64,000 nucleotides of DNA from an uncultured Cycloclasticus sp. (GTDB lineage: Bacteria > Pseudomonadota > Gammaproteobacteria > Methylococcales > Cycloclasticaceae). Of the stretch, positions 9,141-18,106 are shown piece by piece. The stretch is from assembly GCA_913060865.1 (NCBI GenBank), contig CAJXTU010000001.1:434001-498000 (forward strand), in the 5' to 3' direction. Positions within the stretch are counted from its first letter, which is position 1; every line of letters starts with the position of its first letter. The notes beneath the pieces were generated by a model. It had not been told where the DNA came from. It worked only from the letters and a program-made list of their open reading frames with translations, and ran no database searches. Made by a program: the position numbers and the translations under genes.

Positions 9141-9964
9141 TAAGGCTCTAATGAGGGGTCGCAGTCTAACGAGGTAATTTGTTCTGATCCGTCCAGTTTT
9201 ATCGCGCTTAACTGACCACCCCACAAGCAACCACTATCCAAACAAGTGGCGTTATTTTTATTATTTAAGCCAAGAGTCGACCAATGGCCAAAAATGATTT
9301 TCTTGTTGGCGGTTTTCCGGTTCGGTACCTCAAACCAAGGGACTAATGTATCAGGGTGTTTTGAAGGAGCGCCTTTTTCTTTAAGATTTAGGCGGCCATC
9401 CGCCTCGCAAAAACGTAAACGGGTAAAACAGTTAATGATAAAGCGTAAACGATCATTGCCTGTCAGTGTGTTGGACCATTGATCTGGCATACTGCCGTAC
9501 ATATTGGCTAAAAATTGATCAAGTTGTTCACTCTGAAAAACCGCTTCTAATTCTTTTGCATATTTTTTAGCTTGTTTAAGTGACCATTGGGGAGGAATTC
9601 CAGCATGTACCATGGTGTAACCAATGGATTTGTCTTGATGTAGAAAGGGACGTGACCGTACCCAGTTAATTAGCTCATCAGCATCGTTGGCGTTTAAAAT
9701 ACTAGCAAATGTATCGCTACGATGAGGTTTTTTATGTCCACGGGCTGATGCTAGAAAGTGGCACTCGTGGTTGCCTAAAACGCTATGTGCACTATCACCT
9801 AACGAGATGATAAAACGTAAGGTTTCTAATGATTTTGGGCCTCGGTTGATAAGGTCGCCGGCAAACCAAACTTGATCTTCGTTAGGGTCAAACTTAATTT
9901 TATCCAATAAGCGACGAAGAGGGTCATAACAACCTTGTATATCACCGATGGCGTAGGTTGCCAT
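9137..9964 (-). CDS. apaH: Symmetrical bis(5'-nucleosyl)-tetraphosphatase
   Basis: Cleaves Ap4A and related dinucleotides to two NDPs, and can remove Np4 caps from RNA. The 275 residues show the metallophosphatase motifs in order: GDIQGCYD (7-14), GDLINRGP and GNHE. A C-terminal GHWSTLGL histidine motif follows. It sits 9 bases downstream of apaG, the usual apaG-apaH pair, and converges on folA. Confidence 0.97.
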   Translation of the reverse strand: MATYAIGDIQGCYDPLRRLLDKIKFDPNEDQVWFAGDLINRGPKSLETLRFIISLGDSAHSVLGNHECHFLASARGHKKPHRSDTFASILNANDADELINWVRSRPFLHQDKSIGYTMVHAGIPPQWSLKQAKKYAKELEAVFQSEQLDQFLANMYGSMPDQWSNTLTGNDRLRFIINCFTRLRFCEADGRLNLKEKGAPSKHPDTLVPWFEVPNRKTANKKIIFGHWSTLGLNNKNNATCLDSGCLWGGQLSAIKLDGSEQITSLDCDPSLEPY

Positions 9965-9973
9965 AACTGTTCT

Positions 9974-10357
9974 TTAATGCAATGTTCTTGGGGTGGATAA
10001 AGAAAAAGGTGGAATCGTAGTGGTGAATTTTTCACCATCAGAATCCAGCATATGATAGCTCCCTTGCATGGCACCCACTGAAGTTTCAATAACAGCACCG
10101 CTAGTATATTGGAATGATTCACCCGGCTCTAGATGAGGTTTTTCGCCAACAACACCCTCGCCATGAACCTCTTGAACTTTACCGTTAGCATCGGTGATAA
10201 TCCAGTGACGGCTTAGTAGCTGCGCTTCAATATTGCCAACATTCTTAATCGTAATAGAATAGGCAAAAACGTAGCGAGCCGCTTCAGGCTCGGAGGAAGA
10301 AGCGATGTAGGTTGTGTCTACATCGACTTGAATGTCTTGAAGTTTAGGGTCGCTCAT
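9974..10357 (-). CDS. apaG: ApaG protein
   Basis: A 127-residue immunoglobulin-like beta-sandwich protein (DUF525). The family's motifs are visible: YVFAYSITIKNVG, LLSRHWIITDANGK, VHGEGVVGEKP, and the PGESFQYTSGA segment with GSMQG-like GAMQGSYHM. Its biochemical role is unsettled; linkage to Co2+/Mg2+ resistance and pyrophosphate binding has been proposed for relatives. It is the first gene of the pair with apaH. Confidence 0.95.
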   Translation of the reverse strand: MSDPKLQDIQVDVDTTYIASSSEPEAARYVFAYSITIKNVGNIEAQLLSRHWIITDANGKVQEVHGEGVVGEKPHLEPGESFQYTSGAVIETSVGAMQGSYHMLDSDGEKFTTTIPPFSLSTPRTLH

Positions 10358-10484
10358 GAGTTTGTTTTACAGTAATGTCCTAGGTAAAAAAATTGTTGAT
10401 AGTAATAAAATAACCTTTAACTTCAAATGTAAATAACATCTGAAGTAAGATGGTGTTGAGCGATATTATCTAGGAAAACATGGT

Positions 10485-11840
10485 TTGAGAGTACATATTT
10501 TAGGTATTTGTGGCACCTTTATGGGCGGACTTGCCGTCATGGCTAAACGTTTAGGCCACACTGTCACCGGATCAGATGCAGGTGTTTACCCACCAATGAG
10601 TACTCAGCTTGAAGCAGAAGGCATTGAATTAATGCAGGGTTACAGTGCATCTAACTTAACGATACAGCCAGATATCGTTGTGATCGGTAATGCCCTGTCG
10701 CGTGGAAATGAAGAAGTAGAGGCGGTGCTCAATTTGGGCTTGCCTTATACATCGGGTGCACAATGGTTGGCTGAGCATGTTTTGCAAAATCGATGGGTAT
10801 TGGCTGTAGCTGGCACTCATGGGAAAACAACCAGTAGTTCGATGTTAGCGTGGATATTAGAATGCGCGGGTTTAAAGCCCGGTTTTTTAATTGGCGGCGT
10901 GCCATTAAATTTTGGCATTTCAGCGCGATTAGGCGAGTCTGATTATTTTGTTATAGAAGCTGATGAGTATGACACAGCATTTTTTGATAAACGTTCAAAA
11001 TTCGTACATTATCGACCAAAAACCTGCGTATTAAATAACCTTGAGTTTGATCATGCTGACATCTTCGATGATCTTGATGCGATAAAACGACAATTCCACC
11101 ACTTAGTGAGAACGGTGCCCAATAATGGCTTGTTAATAACACCATTTGGTGACACTAATGTAGATGATGTATTAGAGCGAGGTTGTTGGACGCCAGTTGA
11201 AAAAATCAGTAAAGGTTTATTAAGTGATGCCATTTGGTCTGCCGATAATATTACAACAGGTGAGAGCGAATTTGATGTGTGTTATTTAGGTGATAATGTT
11301 GGTCGTATTCGTTGGTCTTTGAGTGGGCAGCATAATGTATCTAATGCACTAGGTGCTATTGCGGCAGCGGCTCATGTTGGGGTTACACCGGTGGTTGCGA
11401 TCAACGCATTGGCAACATTTCAAAACGTTAAGCGGCGCATGGAAGTAAGAGCCGTTATTAACAATATCACTTTGTATGATGATTTTGCCCATCACCCGAC
11501 GGCTATTGCTAGCACGTTAGCCGGCTTACGTGGCAAAGTAGGGGCGCAGCGGATTATTGCAGTGCTTGAGCCTCGATCAAATACCATGAAAATGGGGGTG
11601 CATAAAGAAACCTTGTTGCCATCGCTTGCTGATGCCGATACAGCCTTTATATACATGCCAGATGAAATAGATTGGCAAATAGAAATAGAACGTTATACCC
11701 GCGTTCACATTTTTAAAACAATGGACGCATTGATTAAGGCTGTGATGCTGGAGGTGACAGCAAATGACCATGTTTTATTTATGAGTAATGGTGGATTTGG
11801 TGGTATTCATCAGACGATTGAAGATTTACTAAAACAATAG
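10485..11840 (+). CDS. mpl: UDP-MurNAc:tripeptide ligase (murein recycling)
   Basis: Attaches recycled L-Ala-gamma-D-Glu-meso-DAP to UDP-MurNAc, saving peptidoglycan turnover products. The 451 residues have an N-terminal GICGTFMGG nucleotide-binding loop, the Mur-ligase ATP loop GTHGKTTS (110-117), and HHPTAI plus PRSNTMKMG in the C-terminal domain. The start is TTG at 10485, with AGGA upstream. The nearer ATG at 10480 is out of frame and meets a stop after one codon, so the TTG is the real start. Confidence 0.95.
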   Translation: MRVHILGICGTFMGGLAVMAKRLGHTVTGSDAGVYPPMSTQLEAEGIELMQGYSASNLTIQPDIVVIGNALSRGNEEVEAVLNLGLPYTSGAQWLAEHVLQNRWVLAVAGTHGKTTSSSMLAWILECAGLKPGFLIGGVPLNFGISARLGESDYFVIEADEYDTAFFDKRSKFVHYRPKTCVLNNLEFDHADIFDDLDAIKRQFHHLVRTVPNNGLLITPFGDTNVDDVLERGCWTPVEKISKGLLSDAIWSADNITTGESEFDVCYLGDNVGRIRWSLSGQHNVSNALGAIAAAAHVGVTPVVAINALATFQNVKRRMEVRAVINNITLYDDFAHHPTAIASTLAGLRGKVGAQRIIAVLEPRSNTMKMGVHKETLLPSLADADTAFIYMPDEIDWQIEIERYTRVHIFKTMDALIKAVMLEVTANDHVLFMSNGGFGGIHQTIEDLLKQ

Positions 11841-11847
11841 AAGCACA

Positions 11848-12432
11848 ATGCGAATACCCACAAGTAATGTCGCGATTTTTCCCTTATCAACGGTACTCTT
11901 TCCTGAAGGAGTTCTATCATTAAGGATTTTTGAAACGCGCTATTTAGACATGGTCAGTAAGTGTCTAAAACAAGATATACCCTTTGGCGTTAGTATGATT
12001 GCAGAGGGGCATGAGGTCGGTAAAGCTGCACAATGCTATGAGATTGGGACGCTGGCTAAAATTGTAAATTGGGATCAATCTGACGATGGTGTATTACTGA
12101 TTGAAGCATTAGGCTGTCAGCGTTTTAGAATATTAGATACCGAGGTGTCTAAGCAAGAGTTAATAATCGCAAGTATTAACGTGCTAGATGACTTGCCAGT
12201 GGTGCCTGTGCCTGATGAATTATTAAAATTAACGGGCATTTTGAAGAAAGTGCTTAAAAGGGAACGAGTAAATATTTCACAAGATGCATCAGCATTTAAT
12301 GATGCAAATTGGGTGGGTTGTCGTTTAACTGAGGTACTGCCAATGGAAGAGGTTATGCGTCAGCGACTATTGGAAATAGATGATCCTGTTGAAAGGTTGG
12401 ATATGATTTTAGGGTTGTTTACCGAGCGTTAA
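11848..12432 (+). CDS. Stand-alone Lon N-terminal (LAN) domain protein
   Basis: A 194-residue protein consisting of the substrate-binding N-terminal domain of Lon without ATPase or protease parts. The typical opening, VAIFPLSTVLFPEGVLSLRIFETRYLDM, and GCQRFRILD support this. Such proteins are common in proteobacteria and of unknown role, perhaps in protein quality control. It begins 7 bases after mpl, so the two are likely co-transcribed. Confidence 0.88.
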   Translation: MRIPTSNVAIFPLSTVLFPEGVLSLRIFETRYLDMVSKCLKQDIPFGVSMIAEGHEVGKAAQCYEIGTLAKIVNWDQSDDGVLLIEALGCQRFRILDTEVSKQELIIASINVLDDLPVVPVPDELLKLTGILKKVLKRERVNISQDASAFNDANWVGCRLTEVLPMEEVMRQRLLEIDDPVERLDMILGLFTER

Positions 12433-12452
12433 TTTTACATTCTTGCTATACC

Positions 12453-12480
12453 TTGTAGATCAGGTTTTTTCTGCTATATT
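12453..12480 (+). promoter_or_regulatory. Possible sigma70 promoter of the rhodanese gene
   Basis: TTGTAG (12453-12458) and TATATT (12475-12480) are separated by 16 bases, 38 bases before the start of the rhodanese gene. Both hexamers are close to consensus. The site is inferred from sequence alone. Confidence 0.4.
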
Positions 12481-12518
12481 TTAAAAAGTGGAACGAGTGT
12501 AATTAAGGACGTTTTGAA

Positions 12519-13433
12519 ATGGGTGTAAAAGTTAAACAGTTTGCATGGTTAAGGGGTGTTATTGTTCTAATAATTGCCTGTTTTGCCTGTTTTGCCTGTT
12601 TTGCCTGTTTTGCTGGTTTTAGCCAAGCTAGTAGTCGTGATGATATTTTGCTAACGATAAATGAGGTGAGGGAACTTCTCGGCCAGCAAAATATTATATT
12701 GGTCGATTCTCGACCGCTTATCAATTTTAAAAGAGGACATATTAAAGGTGCAGTTTCAATTCCTACTGATGAAACGTATACAAAACATGGGCGTTCAGAT
12801 TTAGTCGCATCGCTTATTGAAATGCGTGATTTATTGAATCAAGCAGGGGTAACGGAAGAATCTCAGCTGGTTGTATACGGCGATAAGAATATCATGGATA
12901 TTTCTAGGTTATTCTGGGTAATGGAAACGTTTAATATTGAAAAAGTTGCTATCATGAATAACTCTTTTTCAGAGTGGAAAAAGCGTGGTTACCCAACTGA
13001 TAAAGGTGTGCCGGCCACTGTAAAAACGAATGTTTACCCAACTTTAAAGGAAGAAAGGTTGGCAACGATGCTGATGGTTTTTGCTGCAATAAAAGATGAA
13101 AGCGAAGGCTTGATTGATGCGAGAAGTGAGCAAGAATATAGCGGACAGCAATCACAAACAGCAGTGTTAGGGCATATTCCATCGGCGGTTAATATTCCAT
13201 GGTATAAAAACTTAACGAAGAATTATTCAAGCTTTAAGTCAATTGATGAGCTGAAAAGGCTTTATAAAGGAGTGATGACGAATAAAATGAATACGGTTTA
13301 TTGTAATCAAGGAAAAGAGTCGGCCGTTAATTACGTGGCTATGCGCTTAGTCGGTGCAAATGTTCGTGCTTACGATGGCTCATGGTTTGAATGGAGTCAA
13401 CATGCTGGGTTGCCTGTCGTTCAAGGTAAATAG
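12519..13433 (+). CDS. Exported tandem-rhodanese sulfurtransferase
   Basis: A 304-residue protein with two rhodanese domains after an N-terminal export signal. Domain 1 (about 45-165) has Asp where the catalytic cysteine would be (VYGDKN), so it is probably structural. Domain 2 (about 180-300) carries the active loop CNQGKES, with Cys262, as in thiosulfate:cyanide sulfurtransferases. The hydrophobic core of the signal is built from four Cys-Phe-Ala units encoded by a tandem 9-bp DNA repeat. LIIAC could serve as a lipobox (Cys21), or signal peptidase I could cut after SQA (35-37). It precedes a GGDEF-EAL gene by 15 bases. Confidence 0.88.
   Translation: MGVKVKQFAWLRGVIVLIIACFACFACFACFAGFSQASSRDDILLTINEVRELLGQQNIILVDSRPLINFKRGHIKGAVSIPTDETYTKHGRSDLVASLIEMRDLLNQAGVTEESQLVVYGDKNIMDISRLFWVMETFNIEKVAIMNNSFSEWKKRGYPTDKGVPATVKTNVYPTLKEERLATMLMVFAAIKDESEGLIDARSEQEYSGQQSQTAVLGHIPSAVNIPWYKNLTKNYSSFKSIDELKRLYKGVMTNKMNTVYCNQGKESAVNYVAMRLVGANVRAYDGSWFEWSQHAGLPVVQGK
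12574..12618 (+). repeat. 9-bp tandem repeat in a signal-peptide coding region
   Basis: Four perfect copies of TTGCCTGTT lie at 12574-12609, followed by a degenerate fifth (TTGCTGGTT). They encode the CFA units of residues 21-32 of the rhodanese precursor. Because the unit is three codons, gain or loss of copies would change the length of the signal's hydrophobic core without shifting the frame. Confidence 0.9.
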
Positions 13434-13448
13434 TTAAATGGAATTTTT

Positions 13449-15509
13449 GTGCTGAAACTGCTTAAGCTATCTCACCTCTCGGTTAGGTATCAATTTGTTA
13501 TTTTGATGATGATACTAGCGTCAGCGTTAGTCTGTTTTTATTCTGCCTTCACCTATTACAATGAAAAAGCGGAATACGCTGAAGAAGCAGCCAATGAGCT
13601 GAAAACAATCTCTCAAGTGTTGGAGAATGATTATGCGGCACTAATAATGATGGGCTTGCCGAGCGCGAGTATAGAGCTGATGCGTAAATGGAAGTCATTT
13701 CCTATTATTCAACATGTTGACCTTAAGGATGCCAATGGGAAGCCTATATTGCATTTTTCAAAACTAGCCGACCCCCATGTAGATATACAGACTGACAAGC
13801 CTCACCAGATAAGGGTTGTTGATGATTTGTTTTTATATGAAGACATTGTTAAGTTCCAAGGGGAAAAGGTCGGTGTCGTTAGTTATGCTATTTCTAACCA
13901 GAAATATGAGGTGTTGCTCAGTGAGTTGACGCAACTGATCGTGTTATCTATACCTGTTGCGTTAACGTTTGCAATATTTCTATCGCTTTGGTTACAAAGC
14001 ATCTTTGTCTTTCCATTACAGCGTTTAATAGCAACGATTAAAGGTATTACGCAAGCTCAGACTTATTCAAAAAGTATTGTTATAGATGAGTCGGATAAGA
14101 GTGAGTTTGCCTCACTAGGTCGGCACTTTAATGCGTTATTAGAGCGTATGAATAAAACCCTAAAAGAGGTTGAGAAATCAAAAACAGATGCGCAGGGACT
14201 GGCTTATTACGATGAGTTAACGGGTTTGGCTAATAGACGATTGTTAACCGAGCACATGGAATATATTCTCGATATTTCTAAAAGAGAGCATCGGCATGGT
14301 GCTTTGTTGTTTATTGATTTAGATAATTTTAAAACACTGAATGATTCACGAGGGCATGCGGCAGGGGATGATCTATTAAAACAAGTAGCGGAGAGCTTGA
14401 AGCAGGTCTTTCGCGCTGCGGATACGATTGCTAGATTAGGTGGTGATGAGTTTGTGATCCTGTCAGGTCATTTGGAAGACTCAGAAGAGGATGTGATTAA
14501 CCAAATTCACTCTTTAATGTTGAAGCTAAGGCATGTTTTGGGTGAAAAATTTATTGTTCAAGGGGAGAGTTATCACTTAACAGCAAGTGTTGGCATTACC
14601 ACGTTTCCTAGTATGGCAGTCAGCCCCGAGATATTGATGAAACAGGCCGATACAGCAATGTATCGAGCAAAAGAAGCGGGTAGAGACGGCTATCGTTTTT
14701 ATCAGCCAGACATGCAGGCAGTGGCGGACGCTAGGTTGCAGATGGAGACAGATTTACGATTTGCCTTGACGGCCAATGAGCTTGAGCTGTTTTATCAGCC
14801 ACAGGTCGATGAGTTTGGTCGAATTTTAGGGGCAGAGGCGTTGTTGCGTTGGTTTAAGGTAGATGGAACGTCGATTTCTCCTGCTGACTTTATACCTGTT
14901 GCTGAGATGACAGGGCTTATTTTGCCGATTGGTGAATGGGTAATAAAAGAAGCACTTGGGCAATTAAAGAAATGGAAAATAGCAGGCGTTGCCTCAGATT
15001 TTAGACTGTCAATTAATATTAGTCCCTATCAATTTCATCAGGAAAACTTCGTCGAAAGCACAAAGCATTTGCTTAATGAATCGGGTGTGTCAGCAAATAA
15101 TGTAACCTTAGAGGTGACTGAAGGTATCACAATTAAGGATATACAATCCACGATTAATAAAATGGAGAAGTTAACGAGTTTGGGCTTTAAAATTTCAATG
15201 GATGATTTTGGAACGGGCTATTCATCGCTAACTTATTTGAAGAAGCTTCCTCTGAGTGAATTGAAAGTTGATCAATCATTTGTTAGAGACTTGCATATTG
15301 ATCAGTCAGATGCGGAAATCGCCGCGACGATTATTGCGATGGCGAAGAATTTAAACTTGGATGTGGTAGCAGAAGGGGTTGAGGAAGAGAGTCAATTGAC
15401 GTTTTTAAGCCAACATGGCTGTCTTGTCTTTCAGGGGTATTATTTTTATAAACCTATGCCCGCTAAAGAGTTCGATGATTTATTGTTCGGAAATGTGATC
15501 GTTTTATAA
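13449..15509 (+). CDS. Membrane GGDEF-EAL cyclic-di-GMP enzyme
   Basis: A 686-residue sensor. TM1 is at about 13-35, followed by a periplasmic sensing region (about 36-158), TM2 at about 161-185 and a HAMP-like linker to about 240. The GGDEF domain (about 250-415) has an intact GGDEF (331-335) and an RxxD inhibitory site five residues before it (RAAD, 322-325). The EAL domain (about 435-676) has EAL (463-465), the NIS asparagine, DDFGTG and a final EGVE. Both activities look possible. The start is GTG; the earlier ATG at 13438 is out of frame and hits a stop. It probably shares a transcript with the rhodanese gene. Confidence 0.92.
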   Translation: MLKLLKLSHLSVRYQFVILMMILASALVCFYSAFTYYNEKAEYAEEAANELKTISQVLENDYAALIMMGLPSASIELMRKWKSFPIIQHVDLKDANGKPILHFSKLADPHVDIQTDKPHQIRVVDDLFLYEDIVKFQGEKVGVVSYAISNQKYEVLLSELTQLIVLSIPVALTFAIFLSLWLQSIFVFPLQRLIATIKGITQAQTYSKSIVIDESDKSEFASLGRHFNALLERMNKTLKEVEKSKTDAQGLAYYDELTGLANRRLLTEHMEYILDISKREHRHGALLFIDLDNFKTLNDSRGHAAGDDLLKQVAESLKQVFRAADTIARLGGDEFVILSGHLEDSEEDVINQIHSLMLKLRHVLGEKFIVQGESYHLTASVGITTFPSMAVSPEILMKQADTAMYRAKEAGRDGYRFYQPDMQAVADARLQMETDLRFALTANELELFYQPQVDEFGRILGAEALLRWFKVDGTSISPADFIPVAEMTGLILPIGEWVIKEALGQLKKWKIAGVASDFRLSINISPYQFHQENFVESTKHLLNESGVSANNVTLEVTEGITIKDIQSTINKMEKLTSLGFKISMDDFGTGYSSLTYLKKLPLSELKVDQSFVRDLHIDQSDAEIAATIIAMAKNLNLDVVAEGVEEESQLTFLSQHGCLVFQGYYFYKPMPAKEFDDLLFGNVIVL

Positions 15510-15648
15510 GTTGTATTAGCGATAGAACTTGGTGTCAGCGAAACTTTAGTTTAGGGTTACTTTCAGTCTATTTGTGTTGAAATTTCTTTTTTCGGCTATA
15601 GGTAAGAAACAATTCCAGTTTTTAATGACGCGAACCTAAGGAACAGCT

Positions 15649-16254
15649 TTACGGACGGTTTAGGGTTTTGTAGAGGCCCCAGATGAGGACTATAAAGAGC
15701 ACTATGAAGGGCCATTCATTTTGAAAACCACTGGGTATTAAGGTCGTCGATTTCCCAAAGAAAAAACCTGGTATTAAGTACAAGGGAGCCCATAAGGCTG
15801 AAGCGATAAGATTTGTGGGAATGTAATGCTTAATGGGCATGTCTAAAATACCAGCAACCAGTGGAATAACGGCGCGAATAGGGCCAATAAAGCGTCCAAT
15901 TAGTATGCTAATGACGCCATACTTTTCAAAAAACTCATGGCCATTTTTTAATACATTTGGATTTTTTTTAAACCAAGTGACGGTATAGATTTTTTTATCG
16001 TAGTGTTTGCCTAAAGCAAAGCTTAACCCGTCACCAAAGGATGCGCCTGCTGCTGCCCAGAGCACGGTGCTAACCATCTCTAATGTGCCATTGCTGATAA
16101 GCGCACCAATGGCAAACATGATGGCTACACCCGGCACAACAATCCCGATAATGGCTAGAGATTCGACCATGGCGACTAGAAATACAGTAATGCCTGCCCA
16201 GGTGGGGTGCTGGTTAATTAGCTGAGTGAGCGTATTTAGGAGATCGGCAAACAT
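15649..16254 (-). CDS. DedA-family membrane protein
   Basis: A 201-residue polytopic inner-membrane protein of the DedA/VTT family, whose members are implicated in undecaprenyl-phosphate or phospholipid translocation. The re-entrant loop motifs GIVVPG and FGDGLSFALGKHYG-like FGDGLSFALGKHYD, and the GRFIGPIRAVIP motif with its essential arginine, are visible. It lies 12 bases after the truncated haemoglobin gene and ends the hemL transcript. The 139 bases between it and the converging GGDEF-EAL gene contain no clear terminator. Confidence 0.92.
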   Translation of the reverse strand: MFADLLNTLTQLINQHPTWAGITVFLVAMVESLAIIGIVVPGVAIMFAIGALISNGTLEMVSTVLWAAAGASFGDGLSFALGKHYDKKIYTVTWFKKNPNVLKNGHEFFEKYGVISILIGRFIGPIRAVIPLVAGILDMPIKHYIPTNLIASALWAPLYLIPGFFFGKSTTLIPSGFQNEWPFIVLFIVLIWGLYKTLNRP

Positions 16255-16266
16255 ACTAGGCGGTTG

Positions 16267-16680
16267 TTAGTCAGCTTGATTGCGCATAAAGTCTGCGGTA
16301 TTGAAGAACGCTTGCATCAGCTCATCGTGCATGGGTTTTTCGATGTCCATTTTGTCGAGTGCTTGTTCCATGCAATGTAGCCACTGGTCGCGTTCTTTTA
16401 TACCGACAGAAAAAGGTAAATGGCGTGCGCGTAATCGAGGATGACCAAATTTTTCAATATATAAAGACGGGCCACCAAGCCAGCCGCTTAGGAAAAGAAA
16501 TAATTTATCTTCGGCCTCAGTTAAATCTGGTGCGTGCATGTCGCGAATAGTTTTCACATCTTTGGTGTTGTCCATGGTTTCGTAAAAAAACTTAACGAGC
16601 TGTCGAACGCCTGCTTCACCGCCTAATTTTTCATATTGGGTGAGCTTATATTGTTGCCCTGGTTTAATGGTCTCGATCAT
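16267..16680 (-). CDS. Group II truncated haemoglobin
   Basis: A 137-residue 2-over-2 globin (HbO/trHbII class) that binds O2, NO or other ligands through haem. [19 protein letters not shown] marks the B helix. The proximal histidine is His87 in RLRARHLPF, and the group II hallmark tryptophan is at G8 (Trp100, DQWLHCM). Its ATG overlaps the hemL stop by 4 bases, so a haem-binding protein is coupled to a haem-biosynthesis enzyme. Confidence 0.95.
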   Translation of the reverse strand: MIETIKPGQQYKLTQYEKLGGEAGVRQLVKFFYETMDNTKDVKTIRDMHAPDLTEAEDKLFLFLSGWLGGPSLYIEKFGHPRLRARHLPFSVGIKERDQWLHCMEQALDKMDIEKPMHDELMQAFFNTADFMRNQAD

Positions 16681-17963
16681 ATTAATTCCTGAAATGCAGC
16701 GTTAGCAGCGGTGAGTGTATCGTCTATGTCATGTTGGGTATGAGCGGCGGATACAAAGCCTGCTTCAAATGCAGAAGGAGCGAGGTAGATACCCTGTTCT
16801 AGCATTAAGTGGAAAAATTGTTTAAAGCGTTCTTGATCGCATTGCATCACTTGGTTAAATCGACTGATATTGCCATCTTCAGAGAAGAATAAACCGAACA
16901 TGCCGCCTACTTGGTTAGTGGAAAATGGGATATTTGCTGCTTTGGCGAGCCGGTTGAGCCCATCAAGCAGGTAGCTGGTTCGCTCGGTCAGTTGTTCATA
17001 AAAACCAGGTTGGCTAACAAGCTCTAATGTTACGAGACCCGCGGACATGGCTATAGGGTTGCCAGATAATGTGCCGGCTTGATAGACAGGGCCGTCGGGT
17101 GCGAGTTGTGCCATGATGTCTGCACGGCCACCAAAAGCCCCAACGGGCATGCCGCCGCCGATGACCTTGCCTAATGTAGTTAAATCAGGTTTAACGCCGT
17201 AGAGTTGTTGCGCACCACCAAGGGCGACACGAAAGCCACTCATCACTTCATCAAAAATCAACACGATACCGTATTGGTTACATAACTGCCGCAAACACTC
17301 AAGAAAACCGGCTTCTGGCGGTATGCAGTTCATATTGCCTGCGACAGGCTCAACAATAATGCAGGCAATGCTATCGCCGTTGGTTTGTAGTAACTGAGTG
17401 ACCGCTTCGGTGTCGTTATAAGGAAGTGTTAGCGTGTGATCTGCGAGTGAAGCCGGTACGCCAGGTGAGCTGGGAACACCGAAGGTGAGTGCGCCTGAAC
17501 CTGCTTTTACCAATAATGAATCGGAATGGCCGTGGTAACAACCTTCGAATTTAATGATGTTGTCTCGACCGGTGAATCCGCGAGCTAAACGGATAGCACT
17601 CATGGTAGCTTCAGTACCGGAGCTGACCATGCGCACTTTCTCAATGGATGGTACAAGTTGGCAGACTTTTTCAGCCATGGTGGTTTCGATAATCGTAGGT
17701 GCACCAAAGCTAAGGCCTTTCTCGGCTGCTTTTTGGACAGCTCTAACGACATCAGGGTGGCTATGTCCAAGTACCATCGGGCCCCAAGAGCCAACATAAT
17801 CTATGTACTGTTTGTCGTTTGTATCAACAATATATGCACCGTTTGCATGATCGATAAATATCGGGTCGCCTCCAACGCCTTTAAAAGCGCGTACGGGTGA
17901 ATTTACGCCACCAGGAATGGTTTGTTGTGCTTGCTCAAAAAGTAAAGAGTTGTTCATAGTCAT
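16677..17963 (-). CDS. hemL: Glutamate-1-semialdehyde 2,1-aminomutase
   Basis: PLP enzyme that makes 5-aminolevulinate in the C5 haem pathway. The 428 residues begin with the conserved [31 protein letters not shown] carries the PLP aspartate, and the Schiff-base lysine is in [17 protein letters not shown]. It is followed by the truncated haemoglobin and dedA genes with minimal spacing. The first ATG is two codons before an alternative ATG, with no clear preference. Confidence 0.98.
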   Translation of the reverse strand: MTMNNSLLFEQAQQTIPGGVNSPVRAFKGVGGDPIFIDHANGAYIVDTNDKQYIDYVGSWGPMVLGHSHPDVVRAVQKAAEKGLSFGAPTIIETTMAEKVCQLVPSIEKVRMVSSGTEATMSAIRLARGFTGRDNIIKFEGCYHGHSDSLLVKAGSGALTFGVPSSPGVPASLADHTLTLPYNDTEAVTQLLQTNGDSIACIIVEPVAGNMNCIPPEAGFLECLRQLCNQYGIVLIFDEVMSGFRVALGGAQQLYGVKPDLTTLGKVIGGGMPVGAFGGRADIMAQLAPDGPVYQAGTLSGNPIAMSAGLVTLELVSQPGFYEQLTERTSYLLDGLNRLAKAANIPFSTNQVGGMFGLFFSEDGNISRFNQVMQCDQERFKQFFHLMLEQGIYLAPSAFEAGFVSAAHTQHDIDDTLTAANAAFQELI

Positions 17964-18045
17964 GTTGGGTTATTTGAATAACTAAACATTATAAGCAATA
18001 AAGGGTGATTACTTGAAAAAATGAAGCGTTAGGCTATTAAAAATA

Positions 18046-18065
18046 AACTGAGCAATACGTCAGTT
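18046..18065 (-). terminator. Weak terminator-like hairpin after the hvfABC operon
   Basis: On the minus strand, stem AACTGA/TCAGTT with an 8-base loop is followed by TATTTTTAAT, about 42 bases after the hvfC-like stop. The stem is only 6 bp and AT-rich, so termination would be partial. Confidence 0.35.
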
Positions 18066-18106
18066 GATTATCGTTAGCCCCTTCTTAATTTGTAGGTTTG
18101 ACTAAA

